In this document: piece by piece, positions 17,735-26,637 of the stretch
How positions within the stretch are numbered: the first letter of the stretch is position 1
Layout: the number at the start of each line of letters is the position of its first letter
Assembly: GCF_025947145.1 (NCBI RefSeq)
Contig: NZ_CP109999.1
Span: forward strand, 372,001-436,000
DNA length: 64,000 nucleotides
Reading direction: 5' to 3'
DNA from: Flavobacterium sp. N1994
GTDB lineage: Bacteria > Bacteroidota > Bacteroidia > Flavobacteriales > Flavobacteriaceae
The notes under the pieces: generated by a model
Seen by the model: the letters and a program-made list of their open reading frames with translations, nothing else
Databases searched by the model: none
Told to the model about the DNA's origin: nothing
Made by a program: the position numbers and the translations under genes

Positions 17735-19588
17735 ATGCAAGACCAAAATCAATATACTGAAGACAATATTCGTTCGTTAGACTGGAAAGAACACATCCGT
17801 ATGCGTCCCGGAATGTACATCGGGAAACTAGGTGATGGTTCTTCTCCTGACGATGGAATTTATATTCTGCTTAAAGAAACCATTGATAACTGTATCGATG
17901 AGTTTGTCATGGGCGCTGGAAAAGTAATTGAAGTAACAATCAAAGATAAAATGGTTACTGTTCGTGATTACGGACGTGGAATCCCATTAGGAAAGGTTGT
18001 AGATGTAGTTTCCAAAATGAATACCGGTGGGAAATACGATTCCAAAGCGTTTAAGAAATCGGTTGGTTTGAATGGAGTAGGGACTAAGGCAGTAAATGCT
18101 TTATCCAATTATTTCAGAGTAGAATCGGTTCGAGATAATCAACAAAAAGCAGCGGAATTCTCGGCAGGAAATCTGACGATAGAAGAAGACGTTATCGAAT
18201 CTACCAAACGTAGAGGAACCAAAGTTTCTTTCGTGGCTGATGAAACCATTTTTAAAAACTACAAATACCGAAACGAGTACATCATCAAGATGCTCAAAAA
18301 CTACTGTTACTTAAATCGCGGTTTAACGATTTATTATAACGGTGAAAAATACATTTCTGAATTTGGTCTAAAAGATTTACTGGAAGAAACCATAACTGAG
18401 GAAGACATGCAATATCCTGTGATTCATTTGGAAGGAGATGATATTGAAATCGCTTTAACCCACAGTAAATCGCAATATTCAGAAGAATACCATTCCTTTG
18501 TCAACGGACAAAACACTACTCAAGGTGGAACGCATTTAGGAGCTTTCCGTGAAGCGATTGTAAAAACCATCAAGGAATTTTATAACAAACCTTTCGAAGC
18601 TTCAGATATTCGTAAATCGATTGTATCTGCTGTTGCAGTTAAAGTAGAAGAACCTGTTTTTGAATCACAAACCAAAACCAAATTAGGCTCCACTGATATT
18701 GGTCCGAATGGTCCTTCAGTAAGAACCTTTGTTAATGATTTTATCAAAACCAAACTCGATAACTTTTTACATAAAAATCCAGAAGTAGCTGATTTATTAT
18801 TACGCAAAATTCTGCAAGCAGAACGCGAACGTAAAGAGCTATCTGGAATACGTAAACTGGCTAAAGACAGAGCTAAAAAATCAAGTTTACACAATAAAAA
18901 ACTCCGTGACTGCCGAGTACATTTGACCGATGCCAAAAACCCTCGAAGTTTAGAAAGTACCCTTTTCATTACTGAAGGAGATTCGGCTTCTGGTTCTATT
19001 ACTAAATCACGGGATGTGAATACACAAGCGGTATTTAGTTTGCGTGGTAAACCTTTGAATTCGTATGGCATGACCAAAAAGATTGTCTACGAAAACGAGG
19101 AATTCAACTTATTGCAAGCTGCTTTAGATATTGAAGAAGACATGGGCGATTTGCGGTACAACAATATCGTAATTGCTACCGATGCCGATGTGGATGGAAT
19201 GCACATTAGATTACTGTTGATTACCTTCTTTTTACAATTCTTCCCTGAGTTGATTAAAGATGGTCATTTGTATATTCTGCAAACGCCTTTGTTCCGTGTA
19301 AGAAATAAAAAGGAAACGATTTACTGTTATAGCGAACAAGAACGTATTGATGCCATAGAAAAACTAAAACCCAAACCAGAAATCACCCGATTCAAAGGAT
19401 TGGGAGAGATTTCCCCAGATGAGTTTAAAAACTTCATTGGTGAAAGTATACGATTAGATCCAGTAATGTTAGATAAAGCTACCTCCATAGAAACCTTATT
19501 GGAATTCTATATGGGTAAAAATACGCCTGACAGACAGACTTTCATTATCAATAATTTGAAAGTGGAATTGGATGTGGTGGAGAAGTAG
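17735..19588 (+). CDS. parE: DNA topoisomerase IV subunit B
   Basis: A 617-residue type IIA topoisomerase ATPase subunit, which with ParC decatenates daughter chromosomes. The GHKL ATPase domain has [10 protein letters not shown] near residue 50, VRDYGRGIP near 75 and [13 protein letters not shown] near 115. The TOPRIM domain has the catalytic Glu414 in EGDSASG and the metal-binding aspartates Asp483, 485 and 487 in DADVDG. The EGDSASG rather than EGDSAGG sequence, the length near E. coli ParE, and the ParC gene just downstream favour ParE over GyrB. The gap to ParC is interrupted by a GxxExxY gene. Confidence 0.94.
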   Translation: MQDQNQYTEDNIRSLDWKEHIRMRPGMYIGKLGDGSSPDDGIYILLKETIDNCIDEFVMGAGKVIEVTIKDKMVTVRDYGRGIPLGKVVDVVSKMNTGGKYDSKAFKKSVGLNGVGTKAVNALSNYFRVESVRDNQQKAAEFSAGNLTIEEDVIESTKRRGTKVSFVADETIFKNYKYRNEYIIKMLKNYCYLNRGLTIYYNGEKYISEFGLKDLLEETITEEDMQYPVIHLEGDDIEIALTHSKSQYSEEYHSFVNGQNTTQGGTHLGAFREAIVKTIKEFYNKPFEASDIRKSIVSAVAVKVEEPVFESQTKTKLGSTDIGPNGPSVRTFVNDFIKTKLDNFLHKNPEVADLLLRKILQAERERKELSGIRKLAKDRAKKSSLHNKKLRDCRVHLTDAKNPRSLESTLFITEGDSASGSITKSRDVNTQAVFSLRGKPLNSYGMTKKIVYENEEFNLLQAALDIEEDMGDLRYNNIVIATDADVDGMHIRLLLITFFLQFFPELIKDGHLYILQTPLFRVRNKKETIYCYSEQERIDAIEKLKPKPEITRFKGLGEISPDEFKNFIGESIRLDPVMLDKATSIETLLEFYMGKNTPDRQTFIINNLKVELDVVEK

Positions 19589-19591
19589 TAG

Positions 19592-19629
19592 CACAAAGTT
19601 TAACAAAGTTTAACACAAAGTCACACAAA
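19592..19629. repeat. Short CACAAAG/TTTAA repeats downstream of parE
   Basis: The 3' flank of parE repeats the words ACAAAGTTTAA and CACAAAG four times in 38 bp, starting 4 bp after the stop codon. It belongs to the class of short-word intergenic repeats seen elsewhere in this window. Confidence 0.6.
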
Positions 19630-19653
19630 ATAAATTTTAAAAACTTGGTGGAA

Positions 19654-19690
19654 CTTACAGCAAAACTTTGATTGACATTGTGAAACAAAA
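19654..19690. repeat. Flanking direct repeat, left copy, of the GxxExxY gene
   Basis: A 37-bp segment containing GCAAAACTTTGA and ACATTGTG matches 20085-20121 at 30 of 37 positions in the same orientation. The two copies bracket the GxxExxY coding sequence. Confidence 0.65.
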
Positions 19691-19699
19691 GGAATAATT

Positions 19700-20074
19700 A
19701 TGACTGAAGAAAATGAAATTAGCCGAATCATTTTGGATTGTGCTTTTAAAGTTCATACAACATTAGGTTCAGGATTATTGGAAAAAGTGTATAGGGAATG
19801 TTTGGCTTATGAATTAAAAAAGTGCGGATTAGATGTTAAGCAAGAAAAACCTTTTCCAGTCATTTATGAAGATATAAAAATGGATTGTGGATATCGAGTT
19901 GATTTAATAGTAAATAATAAAGTAATTGTTGAACTAAAAGTAGTTGAAGATTTTACAATAGAACATACAGCCCAGTGTTTAACTTACATGCGACTTTCTG
20001 AATGCAGATTAGGTTTGCTTCTCAACTTTTATAAAAAATCATTAAAGGACGGAATAAAAAGATTAATACTATAA
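19700..20074 (+). CDS. GxxExxY protein
   Basis: A 124-residue protein of the GxxExxY family (PF13366, PDDEXK-like nuclease fold). The name-giving motif is GSGLLEKVYRECLAYEL near residues 22-38. The nuclease-like core is GYRVDLIVNNKVIVELKVVEDF near 64-85, with D and E-x-K in the expected places. It ends in LLNFYKKSLKDGIKRLIL, as usual. Function is not established. The family is widely scattered, often as single intergenic genes. Here it lies between parE and parC, flanked by imperfect direct repeats, which suggests insertion into an existing operon. Confidence 0.88.
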   Translation: MTEENEISRIILDCAFKVHTTLGSGLLEKVYRECLAYELKKCGLDVKQEKPFPVIYEDIKMDCGYRVDLIVNNKVIVELKVVEDFTIEHTAQCLTYMRLSECRLGLLLNFYKKSLKDGIKRLIL

Positions 20075-20084
20075 CATTGTGAAA

Positions 20085-20121
20085 CTTAGCGCAAAACTTT
20101 GAGTAACATAGTGCTACAAAA
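20085..20121. repeat. Flanking direct repeat, right copy, of the GxxExxY gene
   Basis: Right partner of 19654-19690 (30 of 37 identical). It ends 2 bp before the parC start and therefore supplies that gene's translation-initiation region. Confidence 0.65.
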
Positions 20122-20123
20122 AT

Positions 20124-22841
20124 ATGAAAGACGAAGAAGAAGACGATAACATCCCAAACGACGACGAAAGCAACGAAGCGTTGAACGAGTCACCGAATGA
20201 GGATTCCCTAGAAGAAGGTTTTGAAGACATTAGATCTTCAGGCAATCATTTCTACGAAAACGACGAAAACCCAGAAGACACCATTACCAAGGTTACAGGA
20301 ATGTACAAAGATTGGTTTTTGGACTACGCTTCTTATGTAATCCTCGAGCGTGCCGTTCCTGCTATTGAAGATGGTTTCAAACCGGTGCAACGTCGTATCA
20401 TGCATTCCATGAAAGAGTTGGATGATGGGCGTTACAACAAAGTGGCGAACATCGTTGGACATACCATGCAGTATCATCCTCACGGAGATGCGAGTATTGG
20501 AGATGCCATGGTGCAAATTGGTCAAAAAGATTTAATCATCGACATGCAAGGGAACTGGGGAAATATCCTCACTGGAGATAGTGCTGCAGCTTCTCGTTAT
20601 ATAGAAGCTCGTATTTCTAAGTTTGGTCATGATGTGTTGTATTCTCCAAAAATTACCCAATGGGGGATGTCTTATGATGGGAGAAGAGCGGAACCCATTA
20701 ATCTTCCGGTTAAGTTTCCGTTGTTATTAGCGCAAGGAGCTGAAGGAATTGCTGTAGGATTATCCACGAAAGTGTTGCCACACAATTTCAATGAATTGAT
20801 AGATTGTTCGATCAAAGTTTTAAAAAACAAGCCCTTTACTTTATTTCCTGATTTTCCAACCGCTGGTATTGCCGATGTTTCGGGTTACAATGATGGGATG
20901 CGAGGTGGACGTGTTCGTGTGCGTGCTAAGATTGGGCAATTGGACAAACAAACCTTGGTGATTACCCAAATTCCTTTCTCCACCAATACTTCCACTTTGA
21001 TTGATAGTATCCTGAAGGCTAATGAAAAAGGAAAAATAAAAGTCAAAAAAATAGAAGACAATACTGCAGCAGAAGTTGAGATTTTAATTCATCTTCCACC
21101 AGGGGTTTCTCCAGACAAAACTATTGATGCTTTATATGCCTTTACTGCTTGTGAAACTTCAGTCGCTCCTTTAGGATGCGTTATTGAAGATCATAAACCA
21201 AGATTTATTGGTGTTTCGGATATGTTGAGAATTTCAACATTAAGAACGGTTGATTTATTGAAACGCGAGTTAGAAATTCAATTAGACGAACTCGAAAACA
21301 AATGGCATTTCTCTACCCTAGAAAAGATTTTCATTCGGGAAGAAATGTATATTTATTTCAAATTGTATTCCGATAGAGAATCGCTTTATGTATATATGTA
21401 CGATAGGTTTAAGCCTTTTTCGAAATCATTTGTTAGAGAAATCAATGATGATGATTTGCAAAAGTTGACGCAGATTCCAATGATTCGTATTACTCGTTTC
21501 GACTCAGATAAAGCGGATGATGCGATTGCTAAGTTGGAAGCCGAAATGGAACAAGTGAAACACGATTTAGACCATATTATCGATTTCGCCATTAACTTCT
21601 TCCAAACGCTTAAAGACAAATACGGTAAAGGTCGTGAGCGTCAAACAGAGCTTAGAAGTTTTGATACTATTGAAGCCACGAAAGTGGTGTTGCGTAATAC
21701 TAAATTGTACGTAAACAAAGAAGAAGGGTTCTTTGGAACCGGTTTAAAGAAAGATGAATATGTAGCCGATTGTTCGGATATTGATGATGTGATTGTGTTC
21801 TTGCGAGATGGTAAGATGATGATTGCTAAAGTAGATGACAAGAAATTTGTAGGCAAAGATATTATTCACATAGCTGTTTTTGATAAGAATGATAAGCGTA
21901 CCATTTACAATATGATGTACCGTGATGGTAAAAATGGTTCTACTTTTATCAAACGTTTTAATGTTTCCGGAGTGACTCGTGATAAATTCTATGATTTAAC
22001 GCAAGAGAAAGCTGGGTCACAAGTATTGTATTTCTCTGCCAATCCAAATGGAGAAGCGGAAGTAATTACAGTATTGCTTCGCCAAGTGGGAAGTATTAAG
22101 AAATTGAAATGGGATTTAGATTTCTCTGATATTGCTATCAAAGGAAGAGCTTCTCGTGGAAATACAGTAACTAAATATCCTATCAAGAAAATAGAATTAA
22201 AAGAAAAAGGAATCTCTACTTTGCGTCCGCGTAAAGTTTGGTTTGATGATACCGTACAACGATTGAATGTAGATGGAAGAGGGGAGTTGCTTGGTGAATT
22301 TAGACCCAATGACCGCTTACTGCTTATCAATCAATCAGGGAAACTAAAAACGATTATTCCGGAACTGACTACGCATTTTGAGGAAGATATCGTTGTGATG
22401 GAAAAATGGAATCCGAACAAACCTATTTCTGCCATTTATTATGATGGAGATAAGGAACGTTATTTTATCAAGCGCTTCTTGGTGGAAAACGAAAACAAAG
22501 AAGAAATCTTTATTACCGAACATGAGAAGTCGCAATTAGAAATCGTTTCTACCGATTGGCGCCCAATGGCAGAAATAGTTTATGCTAAAGTAAAAGGTGT
22601 TCAGAAAGACAATCAAACGGTTAATTTAGAGGAATTCATTGCAGTAAAAGGTATTAAAGCTTTAGGAAACCAACTAACCTCAGATAAATTAAAACAGGTG
22701 AATCTTTTGGATCCTCTTCCTTATGAAGAACTAGAACCAGAGCAACCTGAAGAAATGGAAGTGCCTGAGGAAAATCCTATTGCTGATGATATTCAAACTG
22801 AGACTGATGACGATGGACAGATAACCTTATCCTTGGAATAA
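20124..22841 (+). CDS. parC: DNA topoisomerase IV subunit A
   Basis: A 905-residue type IIA topoisomerase cleavage subunit. The catalytic tyrosine is Tyr159 in AAASRYIEAR. The helix-turn-helix region FKPVQRRIMHSM near 85 and HPHGDASIGDAMV near 115 are intact. Residues about 1-50 form an acidic, low-complexity head (many D, E and N), and the C-terminus is again acidic (EELEPEQPEEMEVPEE). These tails make it longer than E. coli ParC (about 750). The C-terminal DNA-wrapping domain (about 530-850) is present. ParC rather than GyrA is inferred from the ParE gene upstream. Confidence 0.93.
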   Translation: MKDEEEDDNIPNDDESNEALNESPNEDSLEEGFEDIRSSGNHFYENDENPEDTITKVTGMYKDWFLDYASYVILERAVPAIEDGFKPVQRRIMHSMKELDDGRYNKVANIVGHTMQYHPHGDASIGDAMVQIGQKDLIIDMQGNWGNILTGDSAAASRYIEARISKFGHDVLYSPKITQWGMSYDGRRAEPINLPVKFPLLLAQGAEGIAVGLSTKVLPHNFNELIDCSIKVLKNKPFTLFPDFPTAGIADVSGYNDGMRGGRVRVRAKIGQLDKQTLVITQIPFSTNTSTLIDSILKANEKGKIKVKKIEDNTAAEVEILIHLPPGVSPDKTIDALYAFTACETSVAPLGCVIEDHKPRFIGVSDMLRISTLRTVDLLKRELEIQLDELENKWHFSTLEKIFIREEMYIYFKLYSDRESLYVYMYDRFKPFSKSFVREINDDDLQKLTQIPMIRITRFDSDKADDAIAKLEAEMEQVKHDLDHIIDFAINFFQTLKDKYGKGRERQTELRSFDTIEATKVVLRNTKLYVNKEEGFFGTGLKKDEYVADCSDIDDVIVFLRDGKMMIAKVDDKKFVGKDIIHIAVFDKNDKRTIYNMMYRDGKNGSTFIKRFNVSGVTRDKFYDLTQEKAGSQVLYFSANPNGEAEVITVLLRQVGSIKKLKWDLDFSDIAIKGRASRGNTVTKYPIKKIELKEKGISTLRPRKVWFDDTVQRLNVDGRGELLGEFRPNDRLLLINQSGKLKTIIPELTTHFEEDIVVMEKWNPNKPISAIYYDGDKERYFIKRFLVENENKEEIFITEHEKSQLEIVSTDWRPMAEIVYAKVKGVQKDNQTVNLEEFIAVKGIKALGNQLTSDKLKQVNLLDPLPYEELEPEQPEEMEVPEENPIADDIQTETDDDGQITLSLE

Positions 22842-22845
22842 AAAG

Positions 22846-22872
22846 TAAATCCCGCTTATGGCGGGATTTATT
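22846..22872 (+). terminator. parC terminator
   Basis: TAAATCCCGC (22846-22855) and GCGGGATTTA (22861-22870) form a perfect 10-bp stem around TTATG, 4 bp after parC. The U-tract is weak (TTAGTT). Confidence 0.7.
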
Positions 22873-22934
22873 AGTTACAAAAGGGGTCTTACTTCTCTAT
22901 CCTTTATGCCCAGTCCTATCTTTACAATGGGAAA

Positions 22935-23177
22935 CTCTATCACCCCACGGGGATGCTCAATCACCCCATGGGATATTCTTTTACCCCACGGGGATGCATC
23001 ATTTAGCTACGGGGGTGCTTCATTTAGCCACGGGGATGCTCTATTTAGCTTCGGGGGTGCTTCATTTAGCTAAGGGGATACTCTATTTAGCTAGGGGGTG
23101 CTTCATTTAGCTGAGGGGATGCTCTATTTAGCCAAGGGGATACTCTATTTAGCTACGGGGATGCTTCATTTAGCTTT
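22935..23177. repeat. Array A: 21-bp degenerate tandem repeat, about 11.6 copies
   Basis: The non-coding gap 22842-23203 is filled mostly by this array. Eleven units are 21 bp (two are 20 bp), followed by a partial unit. Each has GGGG near its 3' end. The core is CACCCCACGGGG in the first three units and ATTTAGCTACGGGG in the rest. Units tend to alternate between CTC-TATT and CTT-CATT openings. There are no unique spacers, so it is not CRISPR. The only ORF through it (from 22858) starts inside the parC terminator and is probably not a gene. Confidence 0.9.
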
Positions 23178-23203
23178 GGTTCTTTGTTATTTCAAGTAAT
23201 TAT

Positions 23204-23629
23204 TTAATCAACAATCCCGCTAATTTCTTTAAAACTAAATTCTGTTTTTATACTATCTTGTTTGATATCAAACTTTAGGTTTTTTAATTCGGCACCACCA
23301 TAACCCTTGCCTTTATTTTCAAGTATTCCTTCGATTCCTTTGTGGGAGTCATTTACTTTTAAAACAACTTCAGCACAGAGACCATCTCCTTGAATATATA
23401 CCCATAGGTAAGGTGCCTTATTTTTTTCTTGATACTTGTCCATCCAATAACTTAGTTGGGAGGTATCGACTTTGGCTAATTGTTTACCTAACTCATTTTT
23501 ATACTCTTTTGTGTCTGGAGTGTATTTATCAAATATTGGATTGGTGTTTTTACAAACGGGTCTATCACAGGAAAGAAGAAATGCTAATAAGTAGAGAACT
23601 GAAAGGGTTTTGATAGTATTTTTTTTCAT
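23204..23629 (-). CDS. Hypothetical lipoprotein
   Basis: A 141-residue lipoprotein, not recognised. The signal peptide ends in lipobox LLSC (Cys at residue 20), then DRPVCKNTNPIFDKYTPDTKEYKNEL. A Tyr/Trp-rich centre (SYWMDKYQEKNKAPYLWVYI) precedes GDGLCAEVVLKVND and a C-terminal beta segment. Three cysteines follow the lipid-bearing one or lie near it. It is the last of three minus-strand genes between the two 21-bp arrays. Array A begins about 26 bp beyond its stop. Confidence 0.65.
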   Translation of the reverse strand: MKKNTIKTLSVLYLLAFLLSCDRPVCKNTNPIFDKYTPDTKEYKNELGKQLAKVDTSQLSYWMDKYQEKNKAPYLWVYIQGDGLCAEVVLKVNDSHKGIEGILENKGKGYGGAELKNLKFDIKQDSIKTEFSFKEISGIVD

Positions 23630-23662
23630 TACAATTACTATAAACGGTTGTTAGCGATAGTA

Positions 23663-24385
23663 TCATTTATCAATTAGTAGTGCTTCTGGTTTTTTGAGTT
23701 GGTACTTTTTCATTTCTTTTCGGCTTAATTTTTCAGATATTTTGTAATTATCTCGAAATAAATATTGTACCATTATTGGGTAATTAACTTTCTCATTTAA
23801 ACAAACCAAATTACCATTTACAAAGTTGTACACGTTAAATAGCCAATAGTTATGATTCAAATGATCTTGTAATGTCATTGTAATTATTTCAAAGTTTCCA
23901 TCACCATTTAAATCTCTTTCTATACGATTTCCATCCATCATATCATCAAATGATATTTTGGTAAATTCTTTATTTTCTTTTTGAAAAAAGTAAATTACCC
24001 TTACATTCATAGAAGCGAGTCCACAACCCATATAAAAACAAACAATTTTAAAATCTTTTTTTCCATCACCATTGAAGTCAGCAATATAAAAACCATCAGT
24101 GCCGTGAACTGGAATTTCTTCAAAATACTTTTTACTATTGAGTTTTGTTTTGACTTTAATATATGTTTTTTTTGAATTTTCTAAATCTCCATTTATGGTG
24201 ACTTCTAAAGCTGTTTTGTCATTGAAAAAGGATGTTACATTTTTAGAATACTCTAATACATTTTCCTTTTCCTTAATTTCGAATTCCAAAGTTTTGTATT
24301 TAGGGCTTTTACATTTCTCAAATGGATATTGTCCAAAAGTCAATATTGGAAAAAGTAATAAAGTGCATTTTAAGAATTTCGTCAT
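23663..24385 (-). CDS. Exported protein with FG-GAP/VCBS-like Asp-rich repeats
   Basis: A 240-residue exported protein with signal peptide MTKFLKCTLLLFPILTFGQ. Two loops of the FG-GAP/VCBS type are visible: YIADFNGDGKKDFKIV near residue 107 and RDLNGDGNFEIITM near 157. Both match the calcium-binding D-x-N-G-D-G-x-x-D/E signature. A Lys-rich C-terminus follows. Such repeats build integrin-like propeller blades in surface proteins, but two are too few for a propeller. No enzymatic motif is seen. It is 33 bp upstream of the lipoprotein gene on the same strand, so the two may be co-transcribed. Confidence 0.65.
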   Translation of the reverse strand: MTKFLKCTLLLFPILTFGQYPFEKCKSPKYKTLEFEIKEKENVLEYSKNVTSFFNDKTALEVTINGDLENSKKTYIKVKTKLNSKKYFEEIPVHGTDGFYIADFNGDGKKDFKIVCFYMGCGLASMNVRVIYFFQKENKEFTKISFDDMMDGNRIERDLNGDGNFEIITMTLQDHLNHNYWLFNVYNFVNGNLVCLNEKVNYPIMVQYLFRDNYKISEKLSRKEMKKYQLKKPEALLIDK

Positions 24386-24533
24386 AAAATAGTGCTAGTA
24401 ACGTTAACTAATCATAAGTAGAGGCCAACATCTCAACTTTTATTTTCTGTTAAAGATAAAATTTCTTGCGAAACGTAAAAGTGAACTTACTACAAAATTT
24501 GGAATTGAGTGAGATACTTTCATTAGCAATTAC

Positions 24534-25301
24534 TTAATAGATAATTTCATCACTTATGCTAATTGAACTCTTCTTTCCATTTTCTGCTGGGAAATAATAA
24601 AAAGCAATTAATAATTTAATTGGTTTTTGAATTGACTTAATATCTCTTTTAAAAGCTATTAAATTTTTATGCATGCAGTTCACGATCTTTAAGGACAATT
24701 CTTTGTTTTCAAACGTTCTAATTTCTTTGATATTTTTTACAGAAAGATTTTTTGAAATCTCAACCTCATAAATCGCATAAGTTTTTTTTAATAAATAACC
24801 TTTAAAGGATTTATAGCAATCAGAATAAAAACCAAATTCTAATCTATATGGATTCTCGTTTTGAATTTTATATTTTTTTAAATATCGTAACATTTCTAAT
24901 TGTCGATGAATTAATCTGTCAAAAAAAATATCTGTTTCAGAAGAGTTTTTTGCTATTTTTTCTATTTGCCAACTTCCGGAACATCCATTAGTTTCAAGAT
25001 ATTTCCCTTTTTCTTCTGAAGCATAAAGCAGCCAAACTGTATTTATGTTCAAAGATAAAGGACAGCTAACTTTGCTTACTCTTATTGAAGTGACTTTTGA
25101 ACCTTTAAATAATTCCAATATTTGAATTGTGGCAATTGAATATTGAGAGTTAGCTTTATCATCTTTAATTGATATTATTTTTGCTCTTGCAATGAATTCA
25201 GAGGTTTGAAATCTCTGAATAAAATCTAAAGATTTGCAGCTACAAGCAAAAGCATTTGAAATCACAAGTTGTAAAATCAATAAAATCAATGTTTTTCTCA
25301 T
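24534..25301 (-). CDS. Exported protein with TIMP/NTR-like N-terminal domain
   Basis: A 255-residue exported protein starting at ATG 25301 (MRKTLILLILQLVISNAFA, signal peptide). The longer ORF from 25340 puts 13 polar residues before it. The mature N-terminus begins CSCKSLDFIQRFQTSEFIARAKI, the Cys-x-Cys opening of tissue-inhibitor-of-metalloprotease/netrin-like domains. A matching later Cys occurs in VSCPLSLN and in NGCSGSW. The remaining 120 residues are not recognised. A role as a protease inhibitor is suggested by fold family only. It is the first of the three genes between the arrays, with array B about 105 bp upstream of its start. Confidence 0.6.
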   Translation of the reverse strand: MRKTLILLILQLVISNAFACSCKSLDFIQRFQTSEFIARAKIISIKDDKANSQYSIATIQILELFKGSKVTSIRVSKVSCPLSLNINTVWLLYASEEKGKYLETNGCSGSWQIEKIAKNSSETDIFFDRLIHRQLEMLRYLKKYKIQNENPYRLEFGFYSDCYKSFKGYLLKKTYAIYEVEISKNLSVKNIKEIRTFENKELSLKIVNCMHKNLIAFKRDIKSIQKPIKLLIAFYYFPAENGKKSSISISDEIIY

Positions 25302-25406
25302 AAGTTGTGAATACTTAATGCTAACTTTCTGCTGCTTCAAAAAATAGTGAACATCAGAACTTTTTATATGATAAAGATAAAAATTCTTAAGGAATAATTA
25401 TTTTAG

Positions 25407-25742
25407 ACCTTTCAAAAATGATTTATTAACCTTCAAAAATAGTTTTTGACCTTTAAAGAATTATTTATTAACGTTAATAAAAAGTTTTTGACCTTTAAAG
25501 AATAGTTTTTTAACCTTCAAAAAAAGTTTTTTAACCTTCAAAAATAATTTTTGACCTTTCAAGAATAGTTTTTGACCACTCTAAAATAATTTTTGACCGC
25601 TCTAAAATAATTTTGGAACACTCTAAAATAGTTTTCGAACGCTCTAAAATAGTTTTGGAACACTCTAAAATAATTTTTGACCGCTCTAAAATAATTTTGG
25701 AACACTCTAAAATAGTTTTGGAACACTCTAAAATAATTTTAG
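25407..25742. repeat. Array B: 16 exact-length 21-bp tandem repeats
   Basis: The gap 25302-25759 holds 16 consecutive units of exactly 21 bp with no indel in 336 bp, followed by a partial 17th. Units 1-8 are of the type ACCTTCAAAAATAGTTTTT, and units 9-16 of the type ACNCTCTAAAATAATTTT. Each unit contains an A-run and a T-run that make it nearly self-complementary (TCTAAAAT / ATTTTAGA). The array ends 17 bp before the terC stop codon. No spacers, no start codon, and stop codons in the first half. Confidence 0.92.
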
Positions 25743-25759
25743 AACTGACTCAAAAGAAG

Positions 25760-26617
25760 TTAATTGGTAAGGTCAGAATCTTTTAGTTTCTTGTCTACTA
25801 TCTCGCTGTTATGCAGTTTTACGGCATTTTTGCTTTTCTTCATGCGCAGGTTTAAGAACTCTACGAATAACGAGAAGAAGATAGAAAAATACAAGTAGCC
25901 TTTTGGGATGGTGCCGACTTCAGTGTCATTGCCAAATTTAAAATGGGCAAGGTGAGAGCCTTCTGCAATTAGCATTACGCCAATTAAGATTAAGAAAGAT
26001 AATCCCAAGATTTGGATGGTAGGATGCTCGTTGACAAACTTAGAAACGGGTCCAGCAAAAATCATCATGATAAATATCGAAATCACTACGGCTAAAATCA
26101 TGATAATGATAGCACCTTCTTTCCCAAAACCACCTTCCGCAGGGGCTTTCATACTTACTAAACCTACTGCTGTCAAGATACTATCAAACGAAAACACAAT
26201 GTTCAATAGAGCAATTTGCAATATAGCAGCCGATAAACCATTGCTGGCTTTTCCTTTTTCGCTTTCTTCTTCGCCTTCTAGTTTGTGGTGAATTTCGGTA
26301 ACCGATTTGTACAACAAAAATAAACCTCCTCCAAAAATGATTAAACTTTGTCCCGTAATATGCGCTTCAAAAAAGCCCCAATCAATTGATAAAATAGTGT
26401 CTTGCAAACTTAACACCCAAGTAATTCCAAACAACAAAATAATTCGGAACGCCATCGCCAATAATAACCCAACACGACGTGCTTTTGGCTGGTCTTGTTG
26501 TGGTAATTTCCCTGAAACGATAGAAAGAAAGACAATGTTGTCTATCCCTAAAATGATTTCTAGAAAGGTTAAAGTAAGTAAAGCTATTAAAGCATTGGGT
26601 GTAAATAAAATGTCCAT
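25760..26617 (-). CDS. TerC family membrane protein
   Basis: A 285-residue integral membrane protein of the TerC family, implicated in metal-ion (often manganese) export or metallation of exported proteins. The conserved acidic motifs within helices are FLEIILGIDNIVFLS near residue 15 and FSFDSILTAVGLV near 140. About seven helices are evident. I take ATG 26617 (MDILFTPNALIALL). The upstream ATG at 26653 lies in an interspersed repeat. An acidic cytoplasmic loop (HKLEGEEESEKGK) and a Lys-rich tail are present. It stands alone between array B and a small lipoprotein gene. Confidence 0.9.
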   Translation of the reverse strand: MDILFTPNALIALLTLTFLEIILGIDNIVFLSIVSGKLPQQDQPKARRVGLLLAMAFRIILLFGITWVLSLQDTILSIDWGFFEAHITGQSLIIFGGGLFLLYKSVTEIHHKLEGEEESEKGKASNGLSAAILQIALLNIVFSFDSILTAVGLVSMKAPAEGGFGKEGAIIIMILAVVISIFIMMIFAGPVSKFVNEHPTIQILGLSFLILIGVMLIAEGSHLAHFKFGNDTEVGTIPKGYLYFSIFFSLFVEFLNLRMKKSKNAVKLHNSEIVDKKLKDSDLTN

Positions 26618-26637
26618 GTTATTATTTTTGAGTTTTA

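Noticed and set aside
18580..19077. A 165-codon minus-strand reading frame inside parE
   Set aside because: It is antisense to a fully conserved topoisomerase region including the TOPRIM motif, so it is a shadow. Other antisense frames within genes (for example 34357-34944, 26307-26684) were left out for the same reason.
19700..20074. A restriction or defence nuclease
   Set aside because: The GxxExxY family has a PDDEXK-like core, but no methyltransferase, helicase or other defence gene is adjacent, so a defence role is not supported.
17735..22841. Calling the two topoisomerase subunits GyrB and GyrA
   Set aside because: The pair is adjacent (bar one inserted gene), the B subunit has EGDSASG and ParE length, and ParE/ParC annotation is usual for this arrangement in Bacteroidetes. 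A tree would settle it.
22858..23073. A 71-codon + strand reading frame with GDASFSY-type heptads
   Set aside because: Its ATG lies in the parC terminator stem, it ends at a stop within the repeats, and the heptads are explained by the 21-bp array.
22935..23177. Array A as a CRISPR array
   Set aside because: Units follow one another without unique spacers, the unit is 21 bp, and no cas genes are near.
25407..25742. Array B as a CRISPR array or coding heptapeptide repeat
   Set aside because: No spacers. In one + frame the second half reads as repeats like SKIVLEH and one minus frame reads like SKIILER, but both follow from a 21-bp period and a nearly palindromic unit. Neither frame has an ATG, and stop codons interrupt the first half.
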